This document shows, one piece after another, positions 6,673-12,458 of a stretch of 18,169 nucleotides of DNA. Positions within the stretch are counted from its first letter, which is position 1. Each line of letters begins with the position of its first letter. Both the position numbers and the translations under genes were made by a program. The notes below the pieces were generated by a model, which did not search any database, was not told the DNA's origin, and saw nothing but the letters and a program-made list of their open reading frames with translations. The DNA is from Lachnospiraceae bacterium (lineage in GTDB: Bacteria; Bacillota; Clostridia; Lachnospirales; Anaerotignaceae): positions 1-18,169 of the forward strand of contig JAQVIB010000010.1 in the NCBI GenBank assembly GCA_028695945.1. The letters are read 5' to 3'.

Positions 6673-6960
6673 TTATTTAAAAATTCTGCCCAAAAGGCCA
6701 CCATTATTTTTAGATAATACGCCTTCATCGCTATATTCAAGAGATTCAATTTCACCCTGAACAATAAGCTGACCTTGTTCCAAATTAAGTCTTTCCACAT
6801 GCATATCTTTCCCTTTTAAAACAAGCACACCCATGTCTGTTTCACATACAATGCTTTCTTCGTCAAAAGATATAACTTCTGTAACACCATCCACGTTAAC
6901 CGTTGCACGTTCCTCCATCACTACTCTATGCTTACAGCTTACTCGTCTTTCTTCAGTCAT
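6673..6960 (-). CDS. yabP: Sporulation protein YabP
   Basis: A 95-residue soluble protein of the YabP/YqfC family, mother-cell proteins involved in forming the spore outer layers. It shows the family pattern of a beta-rich fold: R-V-V-M-E-E-R-x-x-x-x-V-x-G-V-T-E-V-I-S-F-D-E near the start and L-x-L-x-G-x-x-L-x-V-x-x-L in the middle (here V-L-V-L-K-G-K-D-M-H-V-E-R-L-N-L). The ATG at 6960 is chosen because GGAGG lies six bases upstream; a TTG two codons earlier touches the ribosome binding site and is not usable. It is separated from rqcP by a strong terminator, so it should be the first gene of a sporulation-timed unit with yabQ and divIC. Confidence 0.9.
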   Translation of the reverse strand: MTEERRVSCKHRVVMEERATVNVDGVTEVISFDEESIVCETDMGVLVLKGKDMHVERLNLEQGQLIVQGEIESLEYSDEGVLSKNNGGLLGRIFK

Positions 6961-6986
6961 AGCCAACCTCCAAAATATATTTATAT

Positions 6987-6994
6987 ATTATATG
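6987..6994 (-). promoter_or_regulatory. Possible sigma-E-like -10 element for yabP
   Basis: CATATAAT on the minus strand differs by one base from the sigma-E -10 consensus CATACAAT and stands about 27 bases before the yabP ATG, just after the rqcP terminator. I find no convincing sigma-E -35 at the right distance, so this is only a hint. B. subtilis yabP is known to be sporulation-controlled. Confidence 0.3.
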
Positions 6995-7009
6995 ACGAAG
7001 CCCAAAAAA

Positions 7010-7035
7010 AAGACTAAACCATATGGCTTAGTCTT
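7010..7035 (-). terminator. Terminator after rqcP
   Basis: On the minus strand AAGACTAAGCC pairs with GGTTTAGTCTT (one G-U) around ATAT, followed by eight T. It begins five bases after the rqcP stop and cuts the transcript before yabP. Confidence 0.9.
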
Positions 7036-7040
7036 GAGTT

Positions 7041-7280
7041 TCATAAACTTTTATACATATTTGTGGCTTCTTCTTTACGTGGGTTTTCTGCCAGTGATAA
7101 AACTTCAACCTTTGTAATGTTGTTTCCAAAGCGAATTTCTATTACATCGCCTACTTTAACATCTACCGACGCCTTTGCCGCTTTTCCATTAATGGAAACA
7201 CGCCCTGCATCACATGCCTCGTTTGCTATTGTTCTACGTTTAATAATGCGTGATACTTTAAGATATTTATCTAATCTCAT
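7041..7280 (-). CDS. rqcP: S4-domain RNA-binding protein RqcP (YabO)
   Basis: A 79-residue protein made almost entirely of one S4 RNA-binding domain: M-R-L-D-K-Y-L-K-V-S-R-I-I-K-R-R-T at the start and G-R-V-S-I-N-G-K near residue 27. It is the Hsp15/YabO homologue that in B. subtilis (RqcP) binds the obstructed 50S subunit with RqcH and helps add alanine tails to stalled chains. GGAGG lies seven bases before the ATG. It has its own terminator downstream and lies behind hup, which also ends with a terminator, so its level may depend on read-through or on a promoter I cannot see. The Bacillus gene lies between mazG and yabP, as here. Confidence 0.92.
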   Translation of the reverse strand: MRLDKYLKVSRIIKRRTIANEACDAGRVSINGKAAKASVDVKVGDVIEIRFGNNITKVEVLSLAENPRKEEATNMYKSL

Positions 7281-7309
7281 TTTAATTCCTCCGCATAAAA
7301 ATACAAAAA

Positions 7310-7333
7310 GCCTGTACTAATTTAAGTACAGGC
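7310..7333 (-). terminator. Terminator or attenuator between hup and rqcP
   Basis: On the minus strand GCCTGTACT and AGTACAGGC form a perfect nine-pair stem around TAAATT, followed by five T. It lies 12 bases past the hup stop and 30 bases before rqcP, so it probably lowers rqcP expression relative to the abundant HU protein. Confidence 0.82.
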
Positions 7334-7345
7334 AGGTTAAATTAA

Positions 7346-7621
7346 TTATTCGTTTACGGCATCCTTTAAAGCTTTACCTGCTTTAAATTTAGGTGCTTTT
7401 GATGCTTCGATTTCCATGTCTTCACCTGTCTGAGGGTTTCTGCCAATTCTTGCTGCTCTCTGAGCAACCTCAAATGTACCAAAACCAACCAACTGGATTT
7501 TACCGTCATTTTTAAGTTCTTCTGTAACAACCTCTTCAAACGCTTTTAAAGCTTTTTCTGCGTCTTTTTTACTAATTTCAGCTTTTTCAACCATAGCTGC
7601 TATTAATTCTGCTTTATTCAT
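7346..7621 (-). CDS. hup: HU-family nucleoid DNA-binding protein
   Basis: A 91-residue protein of normal HU length. The N-terminus M-N-K-A-E-L-I-A-A-M forms the dimerising helices. G-F-G-T-F-E (47-52) and the arm R-A-A-R-I-G-R-N-P-Q-T-G (55-66) hold the intercalating proline, and K-A-P-K-F-K-A-G-K-A-L-K-D-A-V ends the protein. HU dimers bend and compact DNA and help replication and repair. AAGGAGG lies before the ATG. It starts 34 bases after mazG, and a clear terminator follows. B. subtilis keeps its HU gene elsewhere; its insertion between mazG and yabO is, as far as I recall, common in Clostridia. Confidence 0.97.
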   Translation of the reverse strand: MNKAELIAAMVEKAEISKKDAEKALKAFEEVVTEELKNDGKIQLVGFGTFEVAQRAARIGRNPQTGEDMEIEASKAPKFKAGKALKDAVNE

Positions 7622-7655
7622 TATATTTCCTCCTTAAAAAAGATAGTTATGAAGC

Positions 7656-8429
7656 TTATTGTTTAGACTGTTCCCATAGCTCGTCCATCTCTGAAATGGT
7701 CAAATTCTCTAGCGTCTTCCCCTTAGAAAGAGCAGTCTCCTCAATATACCTAAATCTATTTATAAACTTTTCTGACGAATTTGTCAAGGCAAACTCTGGA
7801 TTTAGACTCAAAAATCTGGAAATATTAACGCATGAGAATAAAATATCACCATATTCTTCAACTATTGCTTCTTCTCCCATATTTAATGCATTTTTAAGCT
7901 CATATATCTCTTCTTCAAGCTTTTTAATAGCATCTTCAATTGTTTGTATGTCAAACCCTACATTTGCCGCCTTAGCCTGTATCTTTCTGGCACGTATAAG
8001 GGCCGGTAGTGATTTTGGAACACTTTCAAGTACCTGTGTTTGGGTTTCAAATCCTTTTTCTTTTTTCTTGTTCTTTTCCCAATTTACAAGTACCTCTTCG
8101 GTAGTATTTGCAACATCTTCTGCAAATATATGGCTATGGCGTGAAATCATTTTTTTGCTTATGCCATCGTATACATCTTCCAAAGTAAAGCCACCTTTTT
8201 CAGCCTCTATCATTGAATGAAATATAACTTGCAAAAGCACATCTCCAAGTTCCTCACAAAGGTTTGACATATCTTTGTTATTAATGGCTTCAACAACCTC
8301 GTATGCCTCTTCAACCATGCTGTCTCGAAGGGTTTCATGGGTTTGAACCTTATCCCATGGGCAGCCGTTTTCACCACGTAAAGTGCGTATAATCTCTACC
8401 AAATCATCAAAACCATATTTTTCTTTCAA
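7656..8429 (-). CDS. mazG: Nucleoside triphosphate pyrophosphohydrolase MazG
   Basis: A 257-residue cytoplasmic enzyme that hydrolyses (d)NTPs, including damaged ones, to monophosphate and pyrophosphate. Two tandem MazG domains are visible. The first has C-P-W-D-K-V-Q-T-H, the metal-binding E-E-A-Y-E (40-44) and E-E-L-G-D-V-L-L (59-66); the second has K-L-E-E-E-I-Y-E-L and E-E-Y-G-D-I-L-F. The length matches E. coli MazG (263), while B. subtilis YabN has an extra N-terminal methylase-like domain that is absent here. The start codon is TTG at 8427-8429, nine bases after AGGGGG. It lies about 50 bases after csoR with no terminator between, so copper-induced transcription could run into it. Confidence 0.94.
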   Translation of the reverse strand: MKEKYGFDDLVEIIRTLRGENGCPWDKVQTHETLRDSMVEEAYEVVEAINNKDMSNLCEELGDVLLQVIFHSMIEAEKGGFTLEDVYDGISKKMISRHSHIFAEDVANTTEEVLVNWEKNKKKEKGFETQTQVLESVPKSLPALIRARKIQAKAANVGFDIQTIEDAIKKLEEEIYELKNALNMGEEAIVEEYGDILFSCVNISRFLSLNPEFALTNSSEKFINRFRYIEETALSKGKTLENLTISEMDELWEQSKQ

Positions 8430-8457
8430 AGTTTGTCGCCCCCTGTAAATTCTTTCC

Positions 8458-8471
8458 TTTTACATGTAAAA
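8458..8471. promoter_or_regulatory. Perfect 14-bp palindrome between csoR and mazG
   Basis: TTTTACATGTAAAA is a perfect inverted repeat in the 50-base gap before mazG. It has no T run fit for termination. The TACATGTA core only resembles the Cop box TACANNTGTA and lacks its two central bases. It could be an operator for mazG or chance in AT-rich DNA. Confidence 0.3.
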
Positions 8472-8479
8472 TGTTTCAA

Positions 8480-8743
8480 CTATCTGGTTATTTTATCCAT
8501 CATTTCAATTAATTCATCAATTTTTTTATCTTCATTTCCGTCTTCAAATGCCGCTTTCACACATCCCTTAATATGGGCACGTATAACCTCTTTATTTGCC
8601 TTCCGCAAAATTGCATCTGCCGCCAAAATCTGATTGGAAATATCCATACAATATCTATCTTCTTCTACCATTTTAATTATTCCGTCAATTTGCCCTCTTG
8701 CCGTTTTTAAAAGACGGTTTATTTTTGCTTTATCTGCCTGCAT
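8480..8743 (-). CDS. csoR: Copper-sensing transcriptional repressor CsoR
   Basis: An 87-residue all-helical protein of the CsoR/RcnR family. The Cu(I) ligand set Cys32 (R-Y-C-M-D), His57 (R-A-H-I-K) and Cys61 (K-G-C-V) has the spacing of true CsoR copper sensors, unlike the His-rich nickel sensor RcnR or FrmR. The repressor tetramer leaves DNA when Cu(I) binds. It follows copA by eight bases and shares its transcript, and a CsoR-type operator overlaps the copA promoter, so it should repress copA and itself. The ATG is preceded by GAGGTG, four bases away. Function is firm from residues plus context. Confidence 0.94.
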   Translation of the reverse strand: MQADKAKINRLLKTARGQIDGIIKMVEEDRYCMDISNQILAADAILRKANKEVIRAHIKGCVKAAFEDGNEDKKIDELIEMMDKITR

Positions 8744-8751
8744 ATTTCACC

Positions 8752-8961
8752 TCATTTAATGGAAATAACCACATATCCTGCTTCTGTAACCGCTTTTGTA
8801 AGCTCTTCATCACTTACTTCTTTGCTTAATTTAAGAAAAGCACTCTTTTCATCCAGACTTACGGTTGCCGTTACACCTTCAATTTCATTTAATGCCTTGT
8901 CTACTCTGCCTGTGCAATGTGTGCACATCATACCCTCAATTACCATAGTTTTTTCAGTCAT
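8752..8961 (-). CDS. Possible internal gene: free CopZ-like copper chaperone inside copA
   Basis: An ATG at 8959-8961, in frame with copA, is preceded by a perfect AAGGAGG (8970-8976) with eight bases between. Translation from it would give a 69-residue protein M-T-E-K-T-M-V-I-E-G-M-M-C-T-H-C..., which is the length and shape of a free CopZ Cu(I) chaperone (one HMA domain, CxxC at residues 13-16). It would share the copA stop codon. Ribosome binding sites of this quality elsewhere in the window stand only in front of real genes. The likely history is a former copZ gene fused in frame to copA that kept its own start. Whether the start is used cannot be told from sequence; an A-rich codon run K-P-K-E-E-N-K could give such a site by chance. 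Confidence 0.45.
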   Translation of the reverse strand: MTEKTMVIEGMMCTHCTGRVDKALNEIEGVTATVSLDEKSAFLKLSKEVSDEELTKAVTEAGYVVISIK

Positions 8962-11274
8962 TTTATTTTCCTCCTTAGGCTTAATTTCTACTATATCATC
9001 ATCTTTCACTGTGAAAGATGGTTTGAAAAATCTCAATCTTAATGCATTTGTAACTACAAAAACCGAGCTAAGGCTCATTGCCGCCGCCGCCAGCATTGGA
9101 TTTAGTTTTACGCCCCAAATTGGATATAAAAGCCCTGCCGCAACAGGAATGCCAATTACATTGTAGAAAAATGCCCAGAATAAATTTTCCTTAATATTTT
9201 TAATAGTTGCGTGACTAAGCTCTATTGCCTCCACAGCACTCATTAAGTCGCTTTTCATAAGCACAATGTCTGCGGATTCTATTGCAACATCTGTACCTGC
9301 ACCAATTGCAATACCAACATCGGCTCGTGCTAAGGCTGGGGCATCGTTAATACCATCACCTATCATTGCAACCTTTTTCCCCTCTTCTTGTAAACGCCTT
9401 ATTTCAGCTTCTTTATCCTGTGGCATAACTTCGCTTACAACACGGTTTATTCCCATTTCTTTACGAATAGCCTCCGCTGTAACAGCATTGTCACCTGTTA
9501 GCATAACCACTTCTATCCCTGCTTTTTCAAGCTGACTTATTGCTTTTTTACTATTCTTTTTAACCACATCCGCGGCGGCAATAATTCCTGCTAATTTTCC
9601 ATCTACTGCAAAGTATAAAGGTGTTTTACCCTGTTGTGCAAGGCTTTCTGCTTTATTTTTGTATTTTTCAGCCTCTACATTGCTCTCAAGCATGGCTTTT
9701 AGGTTTCCTGCAAGTACTTTTTTACCTCCTACTTTACACTCTATGCCACGTCCAGAAAACGCCTTAAAGTCTGTCACCTCATAAAATTCTATCCCTTCCG
9801 CTTCTGCCTTTTTAATTATAGCTTCTGCCAATGGATGCTCTGAATATCTTTCTGCAGATGCGGCAATTTTTATTAGTTCTTTTTCGTTAATATCTGCCGT
9901 GGTTATAACATCTGTAACCTGTGGCTTTCCTTCTGTTATTGTGCCTGTTTTGTCTAACACTACTGTTTTTATAAGATGAGCTGTTTCAAGACTTTCAGCA
10001 GATTTTATAAGTATTCCGCTTTCTGCACCTTTTCCAGTTCCAACCATAATAGCCGTTGGTGTTGCTAAACCTAATGCACAAGGGCAGGATATAACCAGTA
10101 CCGCAATTCCTATGGAAACTGCAAAATTCACTCCAAAGCCTGCCAGTAACCATATAATTGCCGAAACTAATGCTATGCCTATAACTACAGGAACAAATAC
10201 ACCTGAAACCTTGTCTGCAAGCTTGCTTATTGGTGCTTTACTGCTTGCCGCTTCCTCCACAAGCCGTACAATTTGTGCAAGGGTTGTATCTGCCCCAACG
10301 TTGGTTGCTGTAAATTTGAAACTGCCTGTTTTGTTTATAGTTGCACAAATAACCTTATCCCCAGCTTGCTTTTCAACTGGTATACTTTCACCTGTAATTG
10401 CGGCTTCATCTACCGCCGATGAGCCCTCTGTAATTATTCCGTCTACAGGAATGCTTTCACCTGGTTTAACAATAATCAAATCTCCTGTTACAACCTCTTC
10501 AACTGGAATAACCATTTCTTTTCCATTACGCACAACCGTTGCCTTTTTTGGTGCTAAATCCAAAAGACGGCTTATGGCTTCACTAGTTTTTCCCTTAGAG
10601 CGTGTTTCGAGAAATTTACCCAGAGTAATAAGTGCAAGTATCATACTTGCAGATTCAAAATATAAATCCATAATGTTTTCGTGTGCCACATCCATATGCC
10701 CATGTCCCAACTGGTATCCCATTTTGAATATTGCATATATGCTGTACACTGCCGCCGCTGTTGCACCAATGGCAATAAGCGTGTCCATGTTAGGTGAACG
10801 GTTTGCAAGGCTTTTAAAGCCAACTTCAAAATACTTTCTGTTAACATACATAACAGGTAATGTTAAAAAAAGCTGTGTAAGAGCAAAGCTCATCATGTTT
10901 TCATGCCCAGTAAGCATTGACGGAAGTGGTGCACCCAACATATGGCCCATAGAAATATAAAACAACGGAATTAGAAATATAAAGGAAATTACAAGCCTTC
11001 GTTTCATATTTTTAATCTCGTCATTAACATTTTGGTCAGGGCTTTTGGAAATTGTAGTGTTTTCACCTGCAATTTTAGCACCGTAACCACCTTTTTCAAC
11101 TGCTTCTATTATTTCTGCTGAATTTGTTGCCTCTCCATCAAACTCTACTGTCATGCTATTTTGAAGCAGACTTACAGCTACCTTGCTAACACCTTCTACC
11201 TTTCCTACACTTTTTTCCACGTGGGCACTACAAGCACTGCATGTCATGCCCATTACATCAAATTTTTCTTTCAT
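8752..11274 (-). CDS. copA: Copper-exporting P1B-type ATPase CopA with C-terminal CopZ-like domain
   Basis: An 840-residue membrane pump that exports Cu(I) from the cytoplasm. In order: an N-terminal metal-binding domain with C-S-A-C (12-15), eight expected helices including the CPC site (397-399) with G-L-A-T-P-T, T-G-E-S (294-297), the phosphorylated D-K-T-G-T (Asp441), S-E-H-P-L-A (His480-Pro481), G-D-G-I-N-D (639-644), and Y-N (704-705) and M-S-L-S-S (733-737) of the last helices, which mark a Cu(I) pump. Unusually, after the last helix (about 745) a linker leads to a second metal-binding domain with C-T-H-C (784-787) at the C-terminus, the size of a free CopZ chaperone. AAGGAGG before the in-frame ATG of Met772 may allow that domain to be made separately. 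The start is the ATG seven bases after GGAGG. Followed at once by csoR. Confidence 0.97.
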   Translation of the reverse strand: MKEKFDVMGMTCSACSAHVEKSVGKVEGVSKVAVSLLQNSMTVEFDGEATNSAEIIEAVEKGGYGAKIAGENTTISKSPDQNVNDEIKNMKRRLVISFIFLIPLFYISMGHMLGAPLPSMLTGHENMMSFALTQLFLTLPVMYVNRKYFEVGFKSLANRSPNMDTLIAIGATAAAVYSIYAIFKMGYQLGHGHMDVAHENIMDLYFESASMILALITLGKFLETRSKGKTSEAISRLLDLAPKKATVVRNGKEMVIPVEEVVTGDLIIVKPGESIPVDGIITEGSSAVDEAAITGESIPVEKQAGDKVICATINKTGSFKFTATNVGADTTLAQIVRLVEEAASSKAPISKLADKVSGVFVPVVIGIALVSAIIWLLAGFGVNFAVSIGIAVLVISCPCALGLATPTAIMVGTGKGAESGILIKSAESLETAHLIKTVVLDKTGTITEGKPQVTDVITTADINEKELIKIAASAERYSEHPLAEAIIKKAEAEGIEFYEVTDFKAFSGRGIECKVGGKKVLAGNLKAMLESNVEAEKYKNKAESLAQQGKTPLYFAVDGKLAGIIAAADVVKKNSKKAISQLEKAGIEVVMLTGDNAVTAEAIRKEMGINRVVSEVMPQDKEAEIRRLQEEGKKVAMIGDGINDAPALARADVGIAIGAGTDVAIESADIVLMKSDLMSAVEAIELSHATIKNIKENLFWAFFYNVIGIPVAAGLLYPIWGVKLNPMLAAAAMSLSSVFVVTNALRLRFFKPSFTVKDDDIVEIKPKEENKMTEKTMVIEGMMCTHCTGRVDKALNEIEGVTATVSLDEKSAFLKLSKEVSDEELTKAVTEAGYVVISIK
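8970..8976 (-). promoter_or_regulatory. Strong internal ribosome binding site within copA
   Basis: AAGGAGG, fully complementary to the 16S anti-Shine-Dalgarno, is encoded by the linker codons for K-P-K-E-E-N-K and sits eight bases before the in-frame Met772 codon. This is as good as any gene-start site in the window. Confidence 0.6.
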
Positions 11275-11288
11275 ATCTACACCTCCAG

Positions 11289-11305
11289 ATACCCCACAGG
11301 GGTAT
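11289..11305 (-). promoter_or_regulatory. CsoR operator at copA
   Basis: ATACCCC-N3-GGGGTAT, a perfect 7-base inverted repeat with G/C-rich half-sites, matches the operator type known for CsoR. It begins seven bases downstream of the -10 box and so covers the expected transcription start and early leader, ideal for repression. Confidence 0.88.
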
Positions 11306-11312
11306 AGTATTA

Positions 11313-11341
11313 ATTATATTCATACCATTATATTTTGTCAA
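11313..11341 (-). promoter_or_regulatory. Promoter of copA-csoR
   Basis: On the minus strand TTGACA (11336-11341), a 17-base spacer and TATAAT (11313-11318) give a perfect consensus promoter. Such a strong promoter directly under the CsoR operator fits tight repression with high output in copper. Confidence 0.92.
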
Positions 11342-11358
11342 CTTAAAAATAAATATGC

Positions 11359-11390
11359 AAAAAAGCCTCCGATTTTTCGAAGGCTTTTTT
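11359..11390 (-). terminator. Terminator upstream of the copA promoter
   Basis: On the minus strand GCCTTCG and CGGAGGC (one G-U) pair around A/T bases and are followed by six T; A-rich and T-rich flanks lengthen the stem. It ends transcription coming from the folate genes 17 bases before the copA -35. T runs on both sides would let it work in both directions. Confidence 0.85.
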
Positions 11391-11412
11391 GCGGGGAAAA
11401 ATTCAACTTCTT

Positions 11413-11600
11413 GAGAGCTTTGCCCTCAAACACACACAAGGTTTTCTGTTCAGCACTTTGCCACGCAAAGTTGTCCTTTGGACAGATGGCACTTCTTTGC
11501 CATTGCCTCCTTGACCCATATAAACCCGCATAAATATGCGGTTTTATAAAGTTTTTGGTCTGCTTTTTTCAAAAAGCAAGTGGGTTTGGGCAACGCCCAA
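11413..11600. repeat. Cluster of seven short hairpins in an intergenic region
   Basis: Seven perfect or nearly perfect small inverted repeats follow one another: 11413-11427, 11456-11470, 11472-11484, 11486-11503, 11526-11541, 11561-11578 and 11586-11600. Most have 5-8 pairs and loops of 2-6 bases. Three of the first four contain the word CTTTGCC or its complement. No gene of normal size is supported here, though a 17-codon reading frame is present (see separate entry). The pattern looks like a mobile hairpin-rich intergenic repeat or a structured RNA; no second copy is in the window. Confidence 0.55.
11450..11503 (-). CDS. Very short reading frame, 17 residues, three cysteines (doubtful)
   Basis: On the minus strand an ATG follows AAGGAGG with only two bases between and opens a frame MAKKCHLSKGQLCVAKC before TGA. 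The spacing is too short for efficient initiation, and the frame lies wholly inside the hairpin cluster, so its codons are constrained by the inverted repeats. I do not recognise a peptide family. Listed for completeness only. Confidence 0.15.
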   Translation of the reverse strand: MAKKCHLSKGQLCVAKC

Positions 11601-11614
11601 GATTTTGACTTTTC

Positions 11615-11938
11615 TTATTTATTTAATTCTTCACAGTTTCTATCAATATACTTATCAATTTTACTATTTATTGTAAGAATTTCATTGTCTGGATTAAAAA
11701 ATATTTTTACATAGCTTTTAACACTAGGTGCACCAGCTTTAACAGCAATTAACTGGCATTGCTTAACTATCTCCATTAACTTGTCGTAATCTCCCTCAAC
11801 TGTGGTTTCAAAAGGAGAAACAAAAAATTTAAGTCCCGTGCTTTCTATGTAGGCAATCACTTCGTCTACAATGCGTACAGTTTCCTTGTCATCTAAAACA
11901 TCAGGTAAAACCTGTATTGCAATACTTGCATTAATCAT
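11615..11938 (-). CDS. Thiamine-binding family protein (MTH1187/YqgV type)
   Basis: A 107-residue soluble protein with the family opening I-N-A-S-I-A-I-Q-V-L-P, the central G-L-K-F-F-V-S-P-F-E-T-T-V-E-G-D and C-Q-L-I-A-V-K-A-G-A-P-S-V-K-S-Y-V-K-I. These match the small thiamine-binding/DUF77 proteins, ferredoxin-like folds reported to bind thiamine. Its pathway role is unknown; a vitamin-binding protein beside folate and thymidylate genes is suggestive only. The start is uncertain: the ATG at 11938 matches the family but is 11 bases from AAGGAAG, while a GTG at 11947 is closer and would add three residues. It follows dihydrofolate reductase with an 18-base gap and is the last gene before the hairpin region. 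Confidence 0.83.
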   Translation of the reverse strand: MINASIAIQVLPDVLDDKETVRIVDEVIAYIESTGLKFFVSPFETTVEGDYDKLMEIVKQCQLIAVKAGAPSVKSYVKIFFNPDNEILTINSKIDKYIDRNCEELNK

Positions 11939-11956
11939 ACAAAACACTTCTTCCTT

Positions 11957-12448
11957 TTATCTTCTTTTATAGGTAACCCATCTAAAATTAAGGCCGTTAT
12001 GTTCCTTTAACTCGCTTTCATCTGCAACCACCCAATCATCCATCGTATCTAGATTATCTATGAATGTGTCTGATTCGTCAAAGGTTTTATAAATCTTTGT
12101 AATGTAAGCGGTATCACAGCATTTAAGCATTTGTCTGTAAACTGTTCCACCGCCTACAACAAAAACGTCTTTATCCGTATAGTTTTTGCTTATCTCCGCC
12201 GCTTCTTCAACGCTATGACAAACTATACAGCCTTCCTCACTGAAATTTTTGTCCGTTGTAATTACAATATTTACACGGTTTTTAAGTGGCTTTCCGTTAG
12301 GAAAAGAAAGCAAGGTTTTTCTGCCCATAATTATTACGGAATCTTTTGTTTTTTCTCTGAAAAACTTCATATCCTCTGGCAATGGCGTAAGTAAATCTCC
12401 ATTTATGCCTATTCCCCATTTTTCATCTGCCGCTACTATCATTATCAT
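11957..12448 (-). CDS. folA: Dihydrofolate reductase
   Basis: A 163-residue enzyme that reduces dihydrofolate to tetrahydrofolate with NADPH, replenishing the cofactor used up by ThyA. Visible are I-V-A-A-D-E-K-W-G-I-G (4-14), P-L-P-E-D-M-K-F-F with the catalytic acid Asp26, I-M-G-R-K-T-L-L-S-F-P (40-50) and V-V-G-G-G-T-V-Y-R-Q, all of the DHFR fold. I chose the ATG at 12448 because AGGTG lies six bases upstream and the DHFR core begins there; a start at 12496 would add 16 unrelated residues overlapping thyA. The thyA stop is ten bases upstream and its TGA adjoins the ribosome binding site, so the two are translationally coupled. Confidence 0.95.
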   Translation of the reverse strand: MIMIVAADEKWGIGINGDLLTPLPEDMKFFREKTKDSVIIMGRKTLLSFPNGKPLKNRVNIVITTDKNFSEEGCIVCHSVEEAAEISKNYTDKDVFVVGGGTVYRQMLKCCDTAYITKIYKTFDESDTFIDNLDTMDDWVVADESELKEHNGLNFRWVTYKRR

Positions 12449-12458
12449 TTGTTTCACC

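Noticed and set aside
8430..8479. Copper Cop box (CopY type) before mazG
   Set aside because: TACATGTA lacks the two central bases of TACANNTGTA, and the regulator present is CsoR, which has a clear site of another type at copA.
10112..10960. Plus-strand open frame of 282 codons
   Set aside because: It lies wholly inside copA on the opposite strand and has no motif or ribosome binding site; it is a product of copA codon composition.
11341..11580. Longer minus-strand open frame through the hairpin array (about 75 codons)
   Set aside because: It has no ATG or usable alternative start with a ribosome binding site, and its codons are dictated by the inverted repeats and the terminator.
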